Positions 6,790 to 14,926 of a DNA stretch of 64,000 nt are shown piece after piece. The notes beneath the pieces are model-generated. The model was not told the origin of the DNA and made no database searches. It worked only from the letters and a program-made list of their open reading frames with translations. Numbering within the stretch: the first letter of the stretch is position 1; the number at the start of each line of letters is the position of its first letter. Both the position numbers and the translations under genes were made by a program. The stretch is from Fibrobacter sp. UWP2 (GTDB lineage: Bacteria; Fibrobacterota; Fibrobacteria; Fibrobacterales; Fibrobacteraceae). The stretch lies in NCBI RefSeq assembly GCF_900141705.1, contig NZ_FQYM01000013.1, forward strand, positions 16,820 through 80,819, written 5' to 3'.

Positions 6790-8697
6790 ATGCAGAATAT
6801 ACACGCCAAGGAATCCGTCAAGAACTATTTGACAGGCGTTGTTGCTACCATTACCCCCGAACTTTTTCGCAGTGTCAAGCACGGCTACACAAAAAAGGAC
6901 TTCACCAGTGACCTGATGAGCGGCCTTATTGTGGGTATTTTGGCGCTCCCCTTGGCGATCGCCTTTGCCATTGCCTCCGGTGTCGGCCCGGAACAGGGCC
7001 TTTACACGGCCATTATCGCGGGTTTTGTCATCAGTTTCTTGGGCGGTTCCCGCTTCCAGATAGGCGGGCCTACGGGTGCCTTCATTGTGATTGTCTACGG
7101 CATCGTGAGCCAGTACGGTTACGACGGACTCGCCTCGGCGACGCTCCTTGCCGGTATTTTCCTCGTGATTTTTGGTTTGGCGAAATTTGGCGCCATTATC
7201 AAGTTCATCCCGTATCCCGTGACGGTAGGCTTTACCGCGGGCATTGCCATTATCATCGCTCTGGGCCAAGTTCCAAATTTCCTCGGTCTCCGCTTTTTGG
7301 CAAAGGACCCCGCCGACGCCGTGGGTAAAATCAAGCTCTACGCGTCCTCCCTCGACACGACCAACGGGTATTCGGTGATCGTGGGCCTTGTCGCTCTGCT
7401 GGTTTGCATTTTGTGGCCTAAAATCACCTCGAAAGTGCCGGGCTCCCTCATTGCGATTATCGTTGCGACCATTATGGTGAAGGTCCTGGGTTGGGATGAT
7501 CCCATTACGGGCCACGGCGTGGTGACCATCGGCATGAAGAACCACATCCCGAGCGGATTCCCGGTGCCGCACCTCCCGAACATCAGCCTCGAGATGATGC
7601 AGAAGGTGTTCCAGCCGGCACTCACCATCGCCATGCTCGGCGCCATCGAGTCCCTGCTTTCGGCGGTGGTCGCCGATGGTATGACGAGCACCAAGCACCG
7701 TTCCAATACCGAGCTCTTTGGCCAGGGCGTTGCGAACATCCTTTCTCCCATTTTTGGCGGCATCCCGGCGACGGGCGCCATTGCCCGTACGGCGACGAAC
7801 ATTCGTAACGGCGCCGTGAGCCCGATTAGCGGCCTGGTCCATGCGGTAGTGCTTTTGCTGATTATGCTGGTCTTGGGCAAGTACGCCGAGATGATCCCCA
7901 TGGCGGCGCTCGCGGCGGTGCTTTTCCAGGTGGCGTTCAACATGTGCGGCTACCACAGCGTCATCAAGATGTTCAAGGCGCCCAAGAGCGACGTGACCGT
8001 GATGCTGGTCGCTTTCTTCCTTACGGTGATTATTGACCTTACGGTCGCCATTGAGGTGGGCGTGCTTTTGGCCGCGGTGCTCTTCATTAAGCGCATGAGC
8101 GACGTGGCCGAGGTCGAGGCGGTGTCTACGGCCCTCAAGGACGACGACGAAGAGGCCGCCAGAAACGAGCTCAGCCGCCAGGTGCCCAAAGGCGTGGTGG
8201 TTTACGAACTTGCCGGTTCGCTGTTCTTTGGGGCAGTAGACAAGTTCAAGGAGACCATGAACCGTATTTCGGAAACCCCGAAAATTCTCATTTTGCGCAT
8301 GCGCAGTGTCTCGAGCATCGATGCCGCGGGCATCAACATGATTGAGGACCTCATGAACCGCTGCAAGCGCGAGGGGACGCAGCTTTTGCTCTCGGGAGTG
8401 CATGCCCAGCCGGTGGTGGCGCTGACTCGTGCCGGCGTGCTCAAGCAGCTGGGCGAAGAAAACGCCCTCGGCAACATTGATGCCGCCCTGAACAGGGCCC
8501 GCGAAATTCTGGGCCTCCCGCTGGTGGACTCCTCCAAGGAGGCCATCCCCGCGCCGACGGTGTCATGGGAACGCAGCCTCGACAAGCCTTGGATTCCCGA
8601 GGAGTCCAATGCCGCCGTCGCCGAGGAAACGCCCGAAGTTATTACCGAAAAGATGATGGACGAACCCATCCGCAAGATTGAAGAAATCAAGAAATAA
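6790..8697 (+). CDS. SulP-family anion transporter with STAS domain
   Basis: A 635-aa inner-membrane transporter of the SLC26/SulP family (sulfate, bicarbonate or other anions). Ten to fourteen hydrophobic segments fill residues ~35-430, with the family's N-terminal DLMSGLIVGILALPLAIAFA and FQIGGPTGAFIVIV stretches. A cytoplasmic STAS domain follows (about 465-570; VVVYELAGSLFFGA, SVSSIDAAGINMIEDL). A further ~60-residue acidic tail extends beyond the STAS domain. ATG 6790 is chosen over an upstream TTG in frame because CAGGAG lies 7 nt before it. The substrate cannot be read from sequence. Monocistronic by the promoter and the separate downstream unit. Confidence 0.92.
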   Translation: MQNIHAKESVKNYLTGVVATITPELFRSVKHGYTKKDFTSDLMSGLIVGILALPLAIAFAIASGVGPEQGLYTAIIAGFVISFLGGSRFQIGGPTGAFIVIVYGIVSQYGYDGLASATLLAGIFLVIFGLAKFGAIIKFIPYPVTVGFTAGIAIIIALGQVPNFLGLRFLAKDPADAVGKIKLYASSLDTTNGYSVIVGLVALLVCILWPKITSKVPGSLIAIIVATIMVKVLGWDDPITGHGVVTIGMKNHIPSGFPVPHLPNISLEMMQKVFQPALTIAMLGAIESLLSAVVADGMTSTKHRSNTELFGQGVANILSPIFGGIPATGAIARTATNIRNGAVSPISGLVHAVVLLLIMLVLGKYAEMIPMAALAAVLFQVAFNMCGYHSVIKMFKAPKSDVTVMLVAFFLTVIIDLTVAIEVGVLLAAVLFIKRMSDVAEVEAVSTALKDDDEEAARNELSRQVPKGVVVYELAGSLFFGAVDKFKETMNRISETPKILILRMRSVSSIDAAGINMIEDLMNRCKREGTQLLLSGVHAQPVVALTRAGVLKQLGEENALGNIDAALNRAREILGLPLVDSSKEAIPAPTVSWERSLDKPWIPEESNAAVAEETPEVITEKMMDEPIRKIEEIKK

Positions 8698-8720
8698 GCC
8701 GCTTTGCCGCGTAAGTAAAA

Positions 8721-8757
8721 TGTCACTTTGTGACCTAAATCGCAGTGTGATTTGTGA
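8721..8757 (+). promoter_or_regulatory. Putative activator-binding region: palindrome and TGTGA half-sites
   Basis: Directly upstream of the -35 at 8761 are an inverted repeat GTCAC-TTT-GTGAC (8722-8734) and TGTGA copies at 8729-8733, 8746-8750 and 8753-8757. TGTGA is the half-site of CRP/FNR-type regulators in other bacteria, but no canonical TGTGA-N6-TCACA is present. Binding is inference. Confidence 0.35.
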
Positions 8758-8760
8758 TAC

Positions 8761-8789
8761 TTGAATCTAGGGTGTGGCTAATCTATATT
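8761..8789 (+). promoter_or_regulatory. Promoter of the 33-aa peptide gene
   Basis: TTGAAT (8761-8766), 17-bp spacer, TATATT (8784-8789): one of the best sigma-70-like promoters in the window, 34 bp before the small ORF. Confidence 0.65.
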
Positions 8790-8822
8790 ATGGTTGTTCA
8801 AAAAAAACAGAAGAGGGGTGTC

Positions 8823-8924
8823 ATGAAAAAACAGATTTTAAGAGACCTTTCCAACAATACGTTTTTCGCGAATTTTGTGGTGACCTTTGCAGCAGTAACA
8901 ATGATACTTCTCAATAGTGTTTAA
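8823..8924 (+). CDS. 33-residue single-pass membrane peptide
   Basis: A short frame, ATG 8823 to TAA 8922-8924, encoding 33 residues: a basic head (MKKQILRDLSNN) and a hydrophobic helix of about 20 residues (TFFANFVVTFAAVTMILLNS). A strong GAGGGGTG Shine-Dalgarno lies 5 nt before the ATG, a good promoter begins 62 bp upstream and a textbook terminator starts 28 bp downstream, so this is a complete monocistronic unit between sulP and sufD. Not a leader for a following gene, because the terminator closes the unit and the next gene is on the other strand. I do not recognise the peptide; small regulatory membrane protein and type I toxin-like peptide are both possible. Confidence 0.7.
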   Translation: MKKQILRDLSNNTFFANFVVTFAAVTMILLNSV

Positions 8925-8952
8925 TAGAGTGTTCTCATTCCCTCCTAATAAG

Positions 8953-8987
8953 GCGGCTCCTCACAAAGGAGCCGCTTTTCCTTTTTT
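8953..8987 (+). terminator. Terminator of the 33-aa peptide unit
   Basis: Perfect 8-bp stem GCGGCTCC / GGAGCCGC (8953-8960, 8968-8975), loop TCACAAA, followed by TTTTCCTTTTTT on the plus strand. The minus-strand side lacks a T run, so it serves the plus-strand unit rather than sufD. Confidence 0.9.
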
Positions 8988-9025
8988 GGAGGGCGTTTTT
9001 TAGGGGCACCGCCGTTGTCGCGGGG

Positions 9026-10003
9026 CTAGGCGAGGGTCTGGAGCAGGCGCTTTTTGGCGGGTGTCTCGGGGAGCGGGTAGAACAGCTCCTTCGCGAAGGC
9101 TTCTACGAGCATCTTTTTGGCGTTTTCGGGCGGAATTCCGCGGCTCACCAGGTAGAACATTTGGTCCGGGTCCAGTTCTCCGCATGTGTTGCCGTGGGTG
9201 CATTCCACGTCGTCGTGGTAGATTTTGAGGACCGGCTTCACCGAGACGGAACTGTCTTCGGAAAGCAGGATGGTGTTCACGAGCTGGCTCGAGAAAGCCT
9301 TGGTGCAGTCAGGGTTCACAATGACGCTGCCGTCGTAGCTGGCGGTGGCGTGACCGTCCAAAAGGTTGCGGGCGAACTGGATGCTTGTCGTCTCTGGAAC
9401 CTCGTGGTGGATGGTGAGCCTGTGGTGGCTGCTAGAGTCTCCGTTCAAAATGTTCAGGGTGCGGATTTCAAAATGGGCGCCTGCGCCTTGCAAAAAGGCG
9501 TCGATGCTTACGCGGGAGATGCCGTTCCCGCGTTCGATGGAGGAAAATCGTACTTGGGAGCCGGCTGCCTGCGTGATGCGGAAGTGCCTAAAACGCAGCG
9601 GCAGGTCGTTCGCAGGATTCGCGAAGAAAAATTCCACGTCGGCGCCTTCGCCAATGTTCACGTCAAAGCGTTCGGCGGCGATTTTGTGGGCGACCTTGTT
9701 GTCGAGAATCTCGAAACTCGCCTTTGCGCCCTTGCCTACGTTCAGGATGGTGCGTCCGAAATCGTTGTTGCACTTGAGGAGCGCCATCTCTTCGGAACCG
9801 TCGGCGATGTTCTGGACCATCGTGCGCGCGTTTTGCGCCACCGGCAGGAGGGCCGCGAAATCGGTTTCGCCGGAAAAGTCCTCTTCGCTGGCGCAGGCGT
9901 CGGGAAATTCCGGTGCGGGAATCTTGGCTACGGGGAAGAACGACCACAATTCGTTATTGCGGCGGGGCATTCCCAGTTGCTGTATGCGTTCAATGGCGTT
10001 CAT
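9026..10003 (-). CDS. sufD: Fe-S cluster assembly scaffold subunit SufD
   Basis: A 325-aa SufD-type protein, cytosolic partner of SufB and SufC in iron-sulfur cluster assembly. The C-terminal beta-helix core is clear: SVSVKPVLKIYHDDVECTHG followed by NTCGELDPDQMFYLVSRGI, with the family's Cys and His, and a final helical segment with AKELFYPLP. It is shorter at the N terminus than E. coli SufD (about 420 aa). The start overlaps the sufC stop (TAATG), so the two are translationally coupled. sufB is not in the window; it must be elsewhere, or this protein pairs with a distant SufB. Confidence 0.9.
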   Translation of the reverse strand: MNAIERIQQLGMPRRNNELWSFFPVAKIPAPEFPDACASEEDFSGETDFAALLPVAQNARTMVQNIADGSEEMALLKCNNDFGRTILNVGKGAKASFEILDNKVAHKIAAERFDVNIGEGADVEFFFANPANDLPLRFRHFRITQAAGSQVRFSSIERGNGISRVSIDAFLQGAGAHFEIRTLNILNGDSSSHHRLTIHHEVPETTSIQFARNLLDGHATASYDGSVIVNPDCTKAFSSQLVNTILLSEDSSVSVKPVLKIYHDDVECTHGNTCGELDPDQMFYLVSRGIPPENAKKMLVEAFAKELFYPLPETPAKKRLLQTLA

Positions 10004-10749
10004 TAGTTTTCCTCGATCCAGTCGTAGCCCTGTTCTTCGAGCTTGAGGGCGAGTTCCGGACCGCCGCTCAAAATAATCCTGCCGTGGCGCAGCACATGCA
10101 CGTAGGTGGGCTTGATGTAGTCGAGAAGCCTCTGGTAGTGCGTCACGAGGATGACTGCCTTTTCGGGGCTCATGATGTGGTTGATGCCGTTTGCCACGAT
10201 GCGTAGCGCGTCAATGTCCAAACCGGAGTCCGTCTCGTCGAGGAAACTCACCTTCGGGTCTAAAATGGCCATTTGCAAAATCTCGTTCCTCTTTTTTTCG
10301 CCGCCGCTGTAGCCTTCGTTCACGCCACGGTCGCGGTAGCGTTCGTCCATTTCGAGGAGTTCCATTTTATCTTCGCAGAGCTTTTTGAACTCGTCGTCGC
10401 TAATCTCGGGGAGACCGAGGTAGGCTCGCTTGCTGTTGAGCGCCATCTTCAAAAATTCCACGTTGTTCACGCCGGGGATTTCGGTGGGGTACTGCGTGCT
10501 GATGAACAGCCCCGAGTTTGCGCGTTCGCTGATTTCCATCTCGAGCAGGTTTTTGCCGTCGAGTTCCACGGAACCGCCGTCCACGTGATAGGCGGGGTGG
10601 CCCATGATGACCTTCGAAAGGGTACTCTTGCCCGAGCCGTTCGGGCCCATGATGGCGTGAACTTCGCCGGGCTTCACTTCGAGATTGATTCCCTTCAGGA
10701 TTTGGGTTCCGTCTTCAATACTTGCCTTGAGGTTTTTTATAGATAGCAT
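10003..10749 (-). CDS. sufC: Fe-S cluster assembly ATPase SufC
   Basis: A 248-aa ABC-type ATPase that drives the SufBCD scaffold. Walker A is GPNGSGKST (about residue 35), the signature is YSGGEKKR (about 148), and Walker B reads VSFLDETDSGLD (about 168), with the Suf-specific SGLDIDALR continuation and the switch His in VILVTHYQRLLDYI. Full family length. It follows dnaG after 3 bp and overlaps sufD, so dnaG-sufC-sufD is one transcription unit. Confidence 0.96.
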   Translation of the reverse strand: MLSIKNLKASIEDGTQILKGINLEVKPGEVHAIMGPNGSGKSTLSKVIMGHPAYHVDGGSVELDGKNLLEMEISERANSGLFISTQYPTEIPGVNNVEFLKMALNSKRAYLGLPEISDDEFKKLCEDKMELLEMDERYRDRGVNEGYSGGEKKRNEILQMAILDPKVSFLDETDSGLDIDALRIVANGINHIMSPEKAVILVTHYQRLLDYIKPTYVHVLRHGRIILSGGPELALKLEEQGYDWIEEN

Positions 10750-10752
10750 AGT

Positions 10753-12663
10753 TTATCCTTGTGTGGCGGCCAGGATTTGGATTAAAGATAGCTTGCTTTT
10801 GATGATTTGGTCTGCTAAATAGTCGATGGATAGCGAGCCCTTCTTGTATTGCGAATCCAGCTTTTGCATGTTTTGCGAGAACTGGTTCAAGCGGATCCTC
10901 AGCTCCATGCCTTCCTGCGTTGAAAGCGAAATCTGCTTCTTGATACGGTCGCAGAGGCGGAGTGTGAGGACCATCAGGGTCTCGTAGAATTCGATGATTT
11001 CCTTCGGGGGCGTCCACGATTCCTCGGGGATGTTCTCCAGGAAAAGCTGCAGCGTGGGCGAGAGCTGTTCGTACAGGAGTTGCGCCGAAAAGTGGCCCGT
11101 CTCGGTGTAGCCCGCGATAATCGTGTTGATGAACTCGTCTATGAGTGAAGATTCGAGCAGTTGGATGCCGCTTGCGGCAAAGTCCATGTCGAAGTATTCG
11201 CAGGCGCGGTCCAGGAGGGTTGGATTGTGGAACAGCAGGCTTGCGAAGCGGATTTCGACGGGGGAAAGGATTTCCCACGGGACGCGGACCTGTTCCTGCA
11301 CCGGCGCGGAATAGTCGACACCGTATTCCTCGGGGATGGCTTGCGGTTGTACCGGGGGCTTTTTCTGTGGCTTGATGCTCTTGACCCCGCTTAGGGAGCG
11401 GTTCGTGTCGAAGCGTTCTGCGATGAGGTTCAGGTACTGGTTCTGCAGTTCCTTGTTCTCGATGCTCTTGACGAGGGATTTCGCGTAGGTGATGAACTCG
11501 GCGCGCGCCTCGATGCTGCTCAGATCCTTTTTGCGGGCGAGGTAACTGAGCCAGTCCTCGGCCTGCGAGAGTTCTGCACGGAAGGCGTCGGCGCCGCGCT
11601 CGTTCACGAAGTTGTCCGGGTCAATCTTGGTGCCGTCGGGGCGCGAGAGTGCGAAAATCCGCGGGTTGATGCCCTTGGGGAGCACGATTTCTAGCGAACG
11701 CATGGTCGCCTTTTGGCCTGCGGCGTCGCCGTCGAACACGAGATAGGCAGTTTTCGCGTAGCGGGCGAGGATGTTCGCGTGGAATTCGGTGAGGGCGGTG
11801 CCCGATGCCGCCACCACGTTCTGGACGCCGCCCTGGTAGAGGCTCATCAGGTCGAAATAGCCTTCGACGATGATGACAGCGTTCTCTTTTGCGATGGCGC
11901 CACGGCTATGGTTCAGGCCGAAAAGGATTTCGCTCTTGTTGTAGAGTGCCGTGTCGGGGCTATTCATGTATTTTGGGCGCTCGAATCCTTCTTGCTTGGG
12001 GGCGAGGTCACGACCGCCGAACGCGACAACGATTCCCGACTGGTTCTGGATGGCAATCATCAGGCGGTCGCGGAACTTGTCAGCGATGCCGCCGTTCTTC
12101 TTTTCGGTGGCGAGCCCCGCTTTCACGCAGTCGCGGGGCGAAAAGCCGTTCTTTGCCGCATAGGCGATAAAGCCCTCGCGCCCATCGGGGGCGTAGCCGA
12201 TGTGGAATTGCTTGCGTGTTTGTTCCGAGATGTTGCGTTTGGCCAGGTATTCGAGGGCTTTGGGACAGAGCGAGAGCTGCTGTTCGAACCATTCGCAGGC
12301 AAGCTCGTTTAGCTTGCGCACCATGGCGCGCTCTTCGGTGACTTCGGCGTTTTCCTTCGAGGAAAACTTGGGAAGCGGGAATCCCACGAAGTTCGCGACC
12401 CATTCCACCGCGCCGTTAAAGTCGATTTTTTCGTGCTCCTGCACGAACTTGAAGACGTCTCCTCCCGCACCGCAGGCAAAGCACTTGTAAATGCCGATAG
12501 TCGGGTTTACCGTCATGGAGGGGGAGTGGTCGTCGTGGAAGGGGCATACGCCCACGTAGCGGTTTGTACCCGTGCGCTTCAGCGGCAAAAACTGCTGGAT
12601 GACTAGCGAAATGTCCGCTTGACTTTTGAGCTGCTGAATGACTTCATCCGGGTAAAAGGGCAT
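10753..12663 (-). CDS. dnaG: DNA primase
   Basis: A 636-aa bacterial primase that makes RNA primers at the replication fork. The N-terminal zinc-binding domain is intact (CPFHDDHSPSMTV ... YKCFACGAGGDVF, residues ~40-70), followed by the RNA polymerase core with the TOPRIM motifs VIIVEGYFDLMSLYQ (about 262) and LVFDGDAAGQKAT (about 312). The C-terminal ~190 residues fit a DnaB-interacting helical domain. First gene of an operon with sufC and sufD, an unusual pairing (dnaG is commonly with rpsU/rpoD). The ATG has no Shine-Dalgarno; a TAAATT box ends 6 nt before it, suggesting a leaderless transcript. Confidence 0.96.
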   Translation of the reverse strand: MPFYPDEVIQQLKSQADISLVIQQFLPLKRTGTNRYVGVCPFHDDHSPSMTVNPTIGIYKCFACGAGGDVFKFVQEHEKIDFNGAVEWVANFVGFPLPKFSSKENAEVTEERAMVRKLNELACEWFEQQLSLCPKALEYLAKRNISEQTRKQFHIGYAPDGREGFIAYAAKNGFSPRDCVKAGLATEKKNGGIADKFRDRLMIAIQNQSGIVVAFGGRDLAPKQEGFERPKYMNSPDTALYNKSEILFGLNHSRGAIAKENAVIIVEGYFDLMSLYQGGVQNVVAASGTALTEFHANILARYAKTAYLVFDGDAAGQKATMRSLEIVLPKGINPRIFALSRPDGTKIDPDNFVNERGADAFRAELSQAEDWLSYLARKKDLSSIEARAEFITYAKSLVKSIENKELQNQYLNLIAERFDTNRSLSGVKSIKPQKKPPVQPQAIPEEYGVDYSAPVQEQVRVPWEILSPVEIRFASLLFHNPTLLDRACEYFDMDFAASGIQLLESSLIDEFINTIIAGYTETGHFSAQLLYEQLSPTLQLFLENIPEESWTPPKEIIEFYETLMVLTLRLCDRIKKQISLSTQEGMELRIRLNQFSQNMQKLDSQYKKGSLSIDYLADQIIKSKLSLIQILAATQG

Positions 12664-12669
12664 ATATAA

Positions 12670-12675
12670 AATTTA
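12670..12675 (-). promoter_or_regulatory. -10 box immediately upstream of dnaG (leaderless arrangement)
   Basis: TAAATT on the minus strand, then TTATAT, then the dnaG ATG. Six nt from -10 to ATG would place the transcription start at or next to the A of the start codon. Confidence 0.45.
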
Positions 12676-12684
12676 GCAATTTCT

Positions 12685-12690
12685 TATATT
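12685..12690 (+). promoter_or_regulatory. -10 box of the Fib_succ_major lipoprotein gene
   Basis: TATATT on the plus strand, back to back with the dnaG promoter; the leader then carries a strong AAAGGAGG ribosome binding site before ATG 12714. Confidence 0.4.
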
Positions 12691-12713
12691 TAAGGCGGAT
12701 AAAAGGAGGAAAT

Positions 12714-13514
12714 ATGACGAACTTGTGGTGTCATCCTAGAGTGTTGTCATCCTCGCGTAGGCGAGGATCCTTACATCTTGTATTTGCGCTTTTCTTGGCG
12801 TTTTTCTTTGTCGCGTGTAGCGATGATGAAAGTGATTTCGCGACGCGGCCTTCGGGTGGGGAGTCTTCTTCCAGCGCCAAGTCCAGCAGCAGTTCGGAAT
12901 ATGAAAGGGTTCAGTGCAACGTAAAGACAGACGAAAACTGCATTAAGGATGACCGTGATGGTCAGACCTACAAAACAGTAAAGATTGGCGACCAGGTATG
13001 GATGGCAGAGAATCTTAACTTCAAAACAGACTCTAGTTTCTGTTACAAAAATACTGCTGAGTATTGTGAAAAATACGGAAGGCTTTACAGGTGGGCCGCG
13101 GCGGTAGGTAAGTCGGAAAGCGAATGTGGCTATGGCTATACATGCTCTCTGCCGTCAGGAAACATTCAGGGTGTATGCCCCAATGGTTGGCATTTGCCGA
13201 GTAAGGCCGAATGGGAAACGTTGTTCAACGCAGTCGGTGGACAATCGACGGCAGGCAAGGTGCTCAAGTCCACGTCCGGTTGGAATAGCGGTGGTAACGG
13301 CATGGATGCTTTCGGGTTCTCGGCGCTCCCTGCTGGCATCAGGAACAGCATTGGGGGTTTCAGCAGCGAGGGCGGCAGCGCGGACTTCTGGAGTTCTACG
13401 GAGGGCGATAGCTACTACGCGTACGGCATGTACTTGTACTACCTCAACGACATTGCGTACCTGGACTACTACGATAAGGACGTCGGGTTCTCGGTGCGTT
13501 GCATCCAGGACTAA
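12714..13514 (+). CDS. Fib_succ_major-domain lipoprotein
   Basis: A 266-aa exported lipoprotein. The signal peptide is unusual: after MTNLWCHPR comes an arginine-rich VLSSSRRRGSLH segment encoded by a palindromic repeat, then the hydrophobic core LVFALFLAFFFVAC with the lipidated Cys at about 35. A short Ser-rich linker (SSSSAKSSSSS) leads to the Fib_succ_major domain (about 75-265): DDRDGQTYKTVKIGDQVWMA, the CPNGWHLPSKAEWETL motif, and the terminal GFSVRCIQD. This domain family is highly amplified in Fibrobacter; its role is thought to be surface-related but is not established. The AAAGGAGGAAAT ribosome binding site fixes the start. The stop overlaps the convergent MATE gene by 4 bp. Confidence 0.9.
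   Translation: MTNLWCHPRVLSSSRRRGSLHLVFALFLAFFFVACSDDESDFATRPSGGESSSSAKSSSSSEYERVQCNVKTDENCIKDDRDGQTYKTVKIGDQVWMAENLNFKTDSSFCYKNTAEYCEKYGRLYRWAAAVGKSESECGYGYTCSLPSGNIQGVCPNGWHLPSKAEWETLFNAVGGQSTAGKVLKSTSGWNSGGNGMDAFGFSALPAGIRNSIGGFSSEGGSADFWSSTEGDSYYAYGMYLYYLNDIAYLDYYDKDVGFSVRCIQD
12749..12768. repeat. REP-like palindrome inside a signal-peptide coding region
   Basis: ATCCTCGC-GTAG-GCGAGGAT, an 8-bp perfect inverted repeat preceded by TTGTC; another TGTCATCCT lies just upstream (12729-12737). The shape (GTCATCCTCGCGNAGGCGAGGATCC) is that of widespread intergenic palindromic repeats, but here it is translated in frame. Confidence 0.6.
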
Positions 13515-14851
13515 ACCACGGCCTTACTTTTCCAGCGGCCGCTTCTCCAGCGCCAGATGTTGGCAAACGAGCGGTAGAATTCATCGCTCGCCATGCCGAG
13601 CCAGAGGCCGGGGAGGCCTAGCCCCACGACAAACGCGAGGATAAGCGAAGTCGCAAGCCCGAGCGTCCACATCATGCCGCTCCCGACAATCGCGGGGAAC
13701 TTGGAATCGCCCGCGGCACGCAGCGACGTGGTGAGGATGAAGTTCACCGCCTTGAACGGCTGTACGGCTACGTCGCACCAGAGGCAGATTTTTCCGAGCC
13801 TGAGAACTTCGGGATTGTCGGTGTAGAGCCGTAGCAGGTGTTCGCCCAAGAGAGCGACGACTATCGAGAGCAAGAGCCCGCTCGTGATGCCTACGGCGAG
13901 CGTCTGGTAAACGCGGCGGTTCGCCTTCACAAAGTCGTGGGCGCCTACGAGGTGTGCCACGAGAATCTGGTTTCCGCTGCCGAGGCCGACCCCGAGAATC
14001 ACGGAAAGGGCGGCGAAGTTACCCGCGAACACGCGGGCGGTCATCGCGGTGGTGCCCACGTACACGACCATCGCGGTAATGAACACCTGGAAAAGCTGGA
14101 AACTGATGGGTTCCGCGGCGGCGGGGAGGCCGATGCGAATCCAGTCGGGGAGGAGTATGCGGGAGCGCTTCCAGTCGCGTGCTTTGCTCTGGTGCTTTAC
14201 CTTGAACTTGAGCACCATCCACAAAATGCCCGAGGATATCAGCCACGAGAGCGCTGTGGCGAGGGCCACGCCGTAAACGCCCATCTTGGGGAGCCCGAAA
14301 TATCCTTCGAGGAACACGACGTTCAGGCCGGCGTTCGAGGCGATGGTGAGCGTGTTGCCCACGAGGTTCCATACGGTAAGGCCGTGCGTGGCGATGAGCG
14401 CAGTGAGGATGGTCTGCAGCGCGCGGAATGCGAACCCGAACGAGACGACGCTCAGGAACATCATCGCGTATTTCGCGGGTTCCTCGGTGAGGCCCATCCA
14501 TTGCGGGATATGCCCCGAAAGCGGGAAGATGACGAGCGTGAGGGCGACCCCGAGCAAGATGCTCCCGAAGAGGACCATCGTCTGCGTGCTGTTCGCGTGG
14601 CTGTTCTGCTTGGCGCCGATGTACTGCGAGACGATGCTTGCGCCGGACTGCGCGAAGGCGTGGAGTGCGGTAAACAATGCGCCTAGAATCGGGAGCATGG
14701 CGCCGACGCCGGCGGCCGCGGTTTCGGAAGTGCGCGAGAGGAACCAGCTGTCCATCATGGGCTGGATCATGCCCACGGCGAACGTGAGGATAAGCGGCCA
14801 GGAGAGGCTTATCAGGGAGCGGTCTTTGACGTCTTTTTGGGTTCCGCGCAT
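13511..14851 (-). CDS. MATE-family multidrug/metabolite exporter
   Basis: A 446-aa inner-membrane protein with about twelve hydrophobic segments arranged as two homologous halves, as in NorM/DinF-type MATE transporters that exchange cations for drugs or metabolites. Typical stretches are ISLSWPLILTFAVGMIQPMM at the N terminus, GASIVSQYIGAKQ and, in the second half, GLGSGNQILVAHLVGA. Substrate is unknown. Its ATG lies 6 nt after a TAAAAT box and has no Shine-Dalgarno. The stop codon overlaps the convergent lipoprotein gene. Confidence 0.9.
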   Translation of the reverse strand: MRGTQKDVKDRSLISLSWPLILTFAVGMIQPMMDSWFLSRTSETAAAGVGAMLPILGALFTALHAFAQSGASIVSQYIGAKQNSHANSTQTMVLFGSILLGVALTLVIFPLSGHIPQWMGLTEEPAKYAMMFLSVVSFGFAFRALQTILTALIATHGLTVWNLVGNTLTIASNAGLNVVFLEGYFGLPKMGVYGVALATALSWLISSGILWMVLKFKVKHQSKARDWKRSRILLPDWIRIGLPAAAEPISFQLFQVFITAMVVYVGTTAMTARVFAGNFAALSVILGVGLGSGNQILVAHLVGAHDFVKANRRVYQTLAVGITSGLLLSIVVALLGEHLLRLYTDNPEVLRLGKICLWCDVAVQPFKAVNFILTTSLRAAGDSKFPAIVGSGMMWTLGLATSLILAFVVGLGLPGLWLGMASDEFYRSFANIWRWRSGRWKSKAVV

Positions 14852-14857
14852 GGCACA

Positions 14858-14863
14858 ATTTTA
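14858..14863 (-). promoter_or_regulatory. -10 box immediately upstream of the MATE gene (leaderless arrangement)
   Basis: TAAAAT, then TGTGCC, then ATG at 14851 on the minus strand; no Shine-Dalgarno. Confidence 0.4.
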
Positions 14864-14874
14864 GAAATGGGAAG

Positions 14875-14893
14875 GGGGCTCAGAAAGAGCCCC
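14875..14893 (-). terminator. Possible terminator after the thioesterase gene
   Basis: A 7-bp stem GGGGCTC / GAGCCCC with a 5-nt loop lies 35 bp past the thioesterase stop. The T run on the minus strand is weak (TTCCCATTT), so termination is uncertain. Confidence 0.4.
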
Positions 14894-14926
14894 GGACATA
14901 AATAATGGTTCCGCCTGTATACAGCG

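Noticed and set aside
6787..8403. 538-codon frame antisense to sulP
   Set aside because: Histidine- and arginine-rich translation with no known motif, opposite a clear transporter; a shadow frame.
8953..8975. Hairpin as terminator of sufD on the minus strand
   Set aside because: The minus-strand side runs into CTTATTAG without a T tract, so it does not look like a terminator in that direction.
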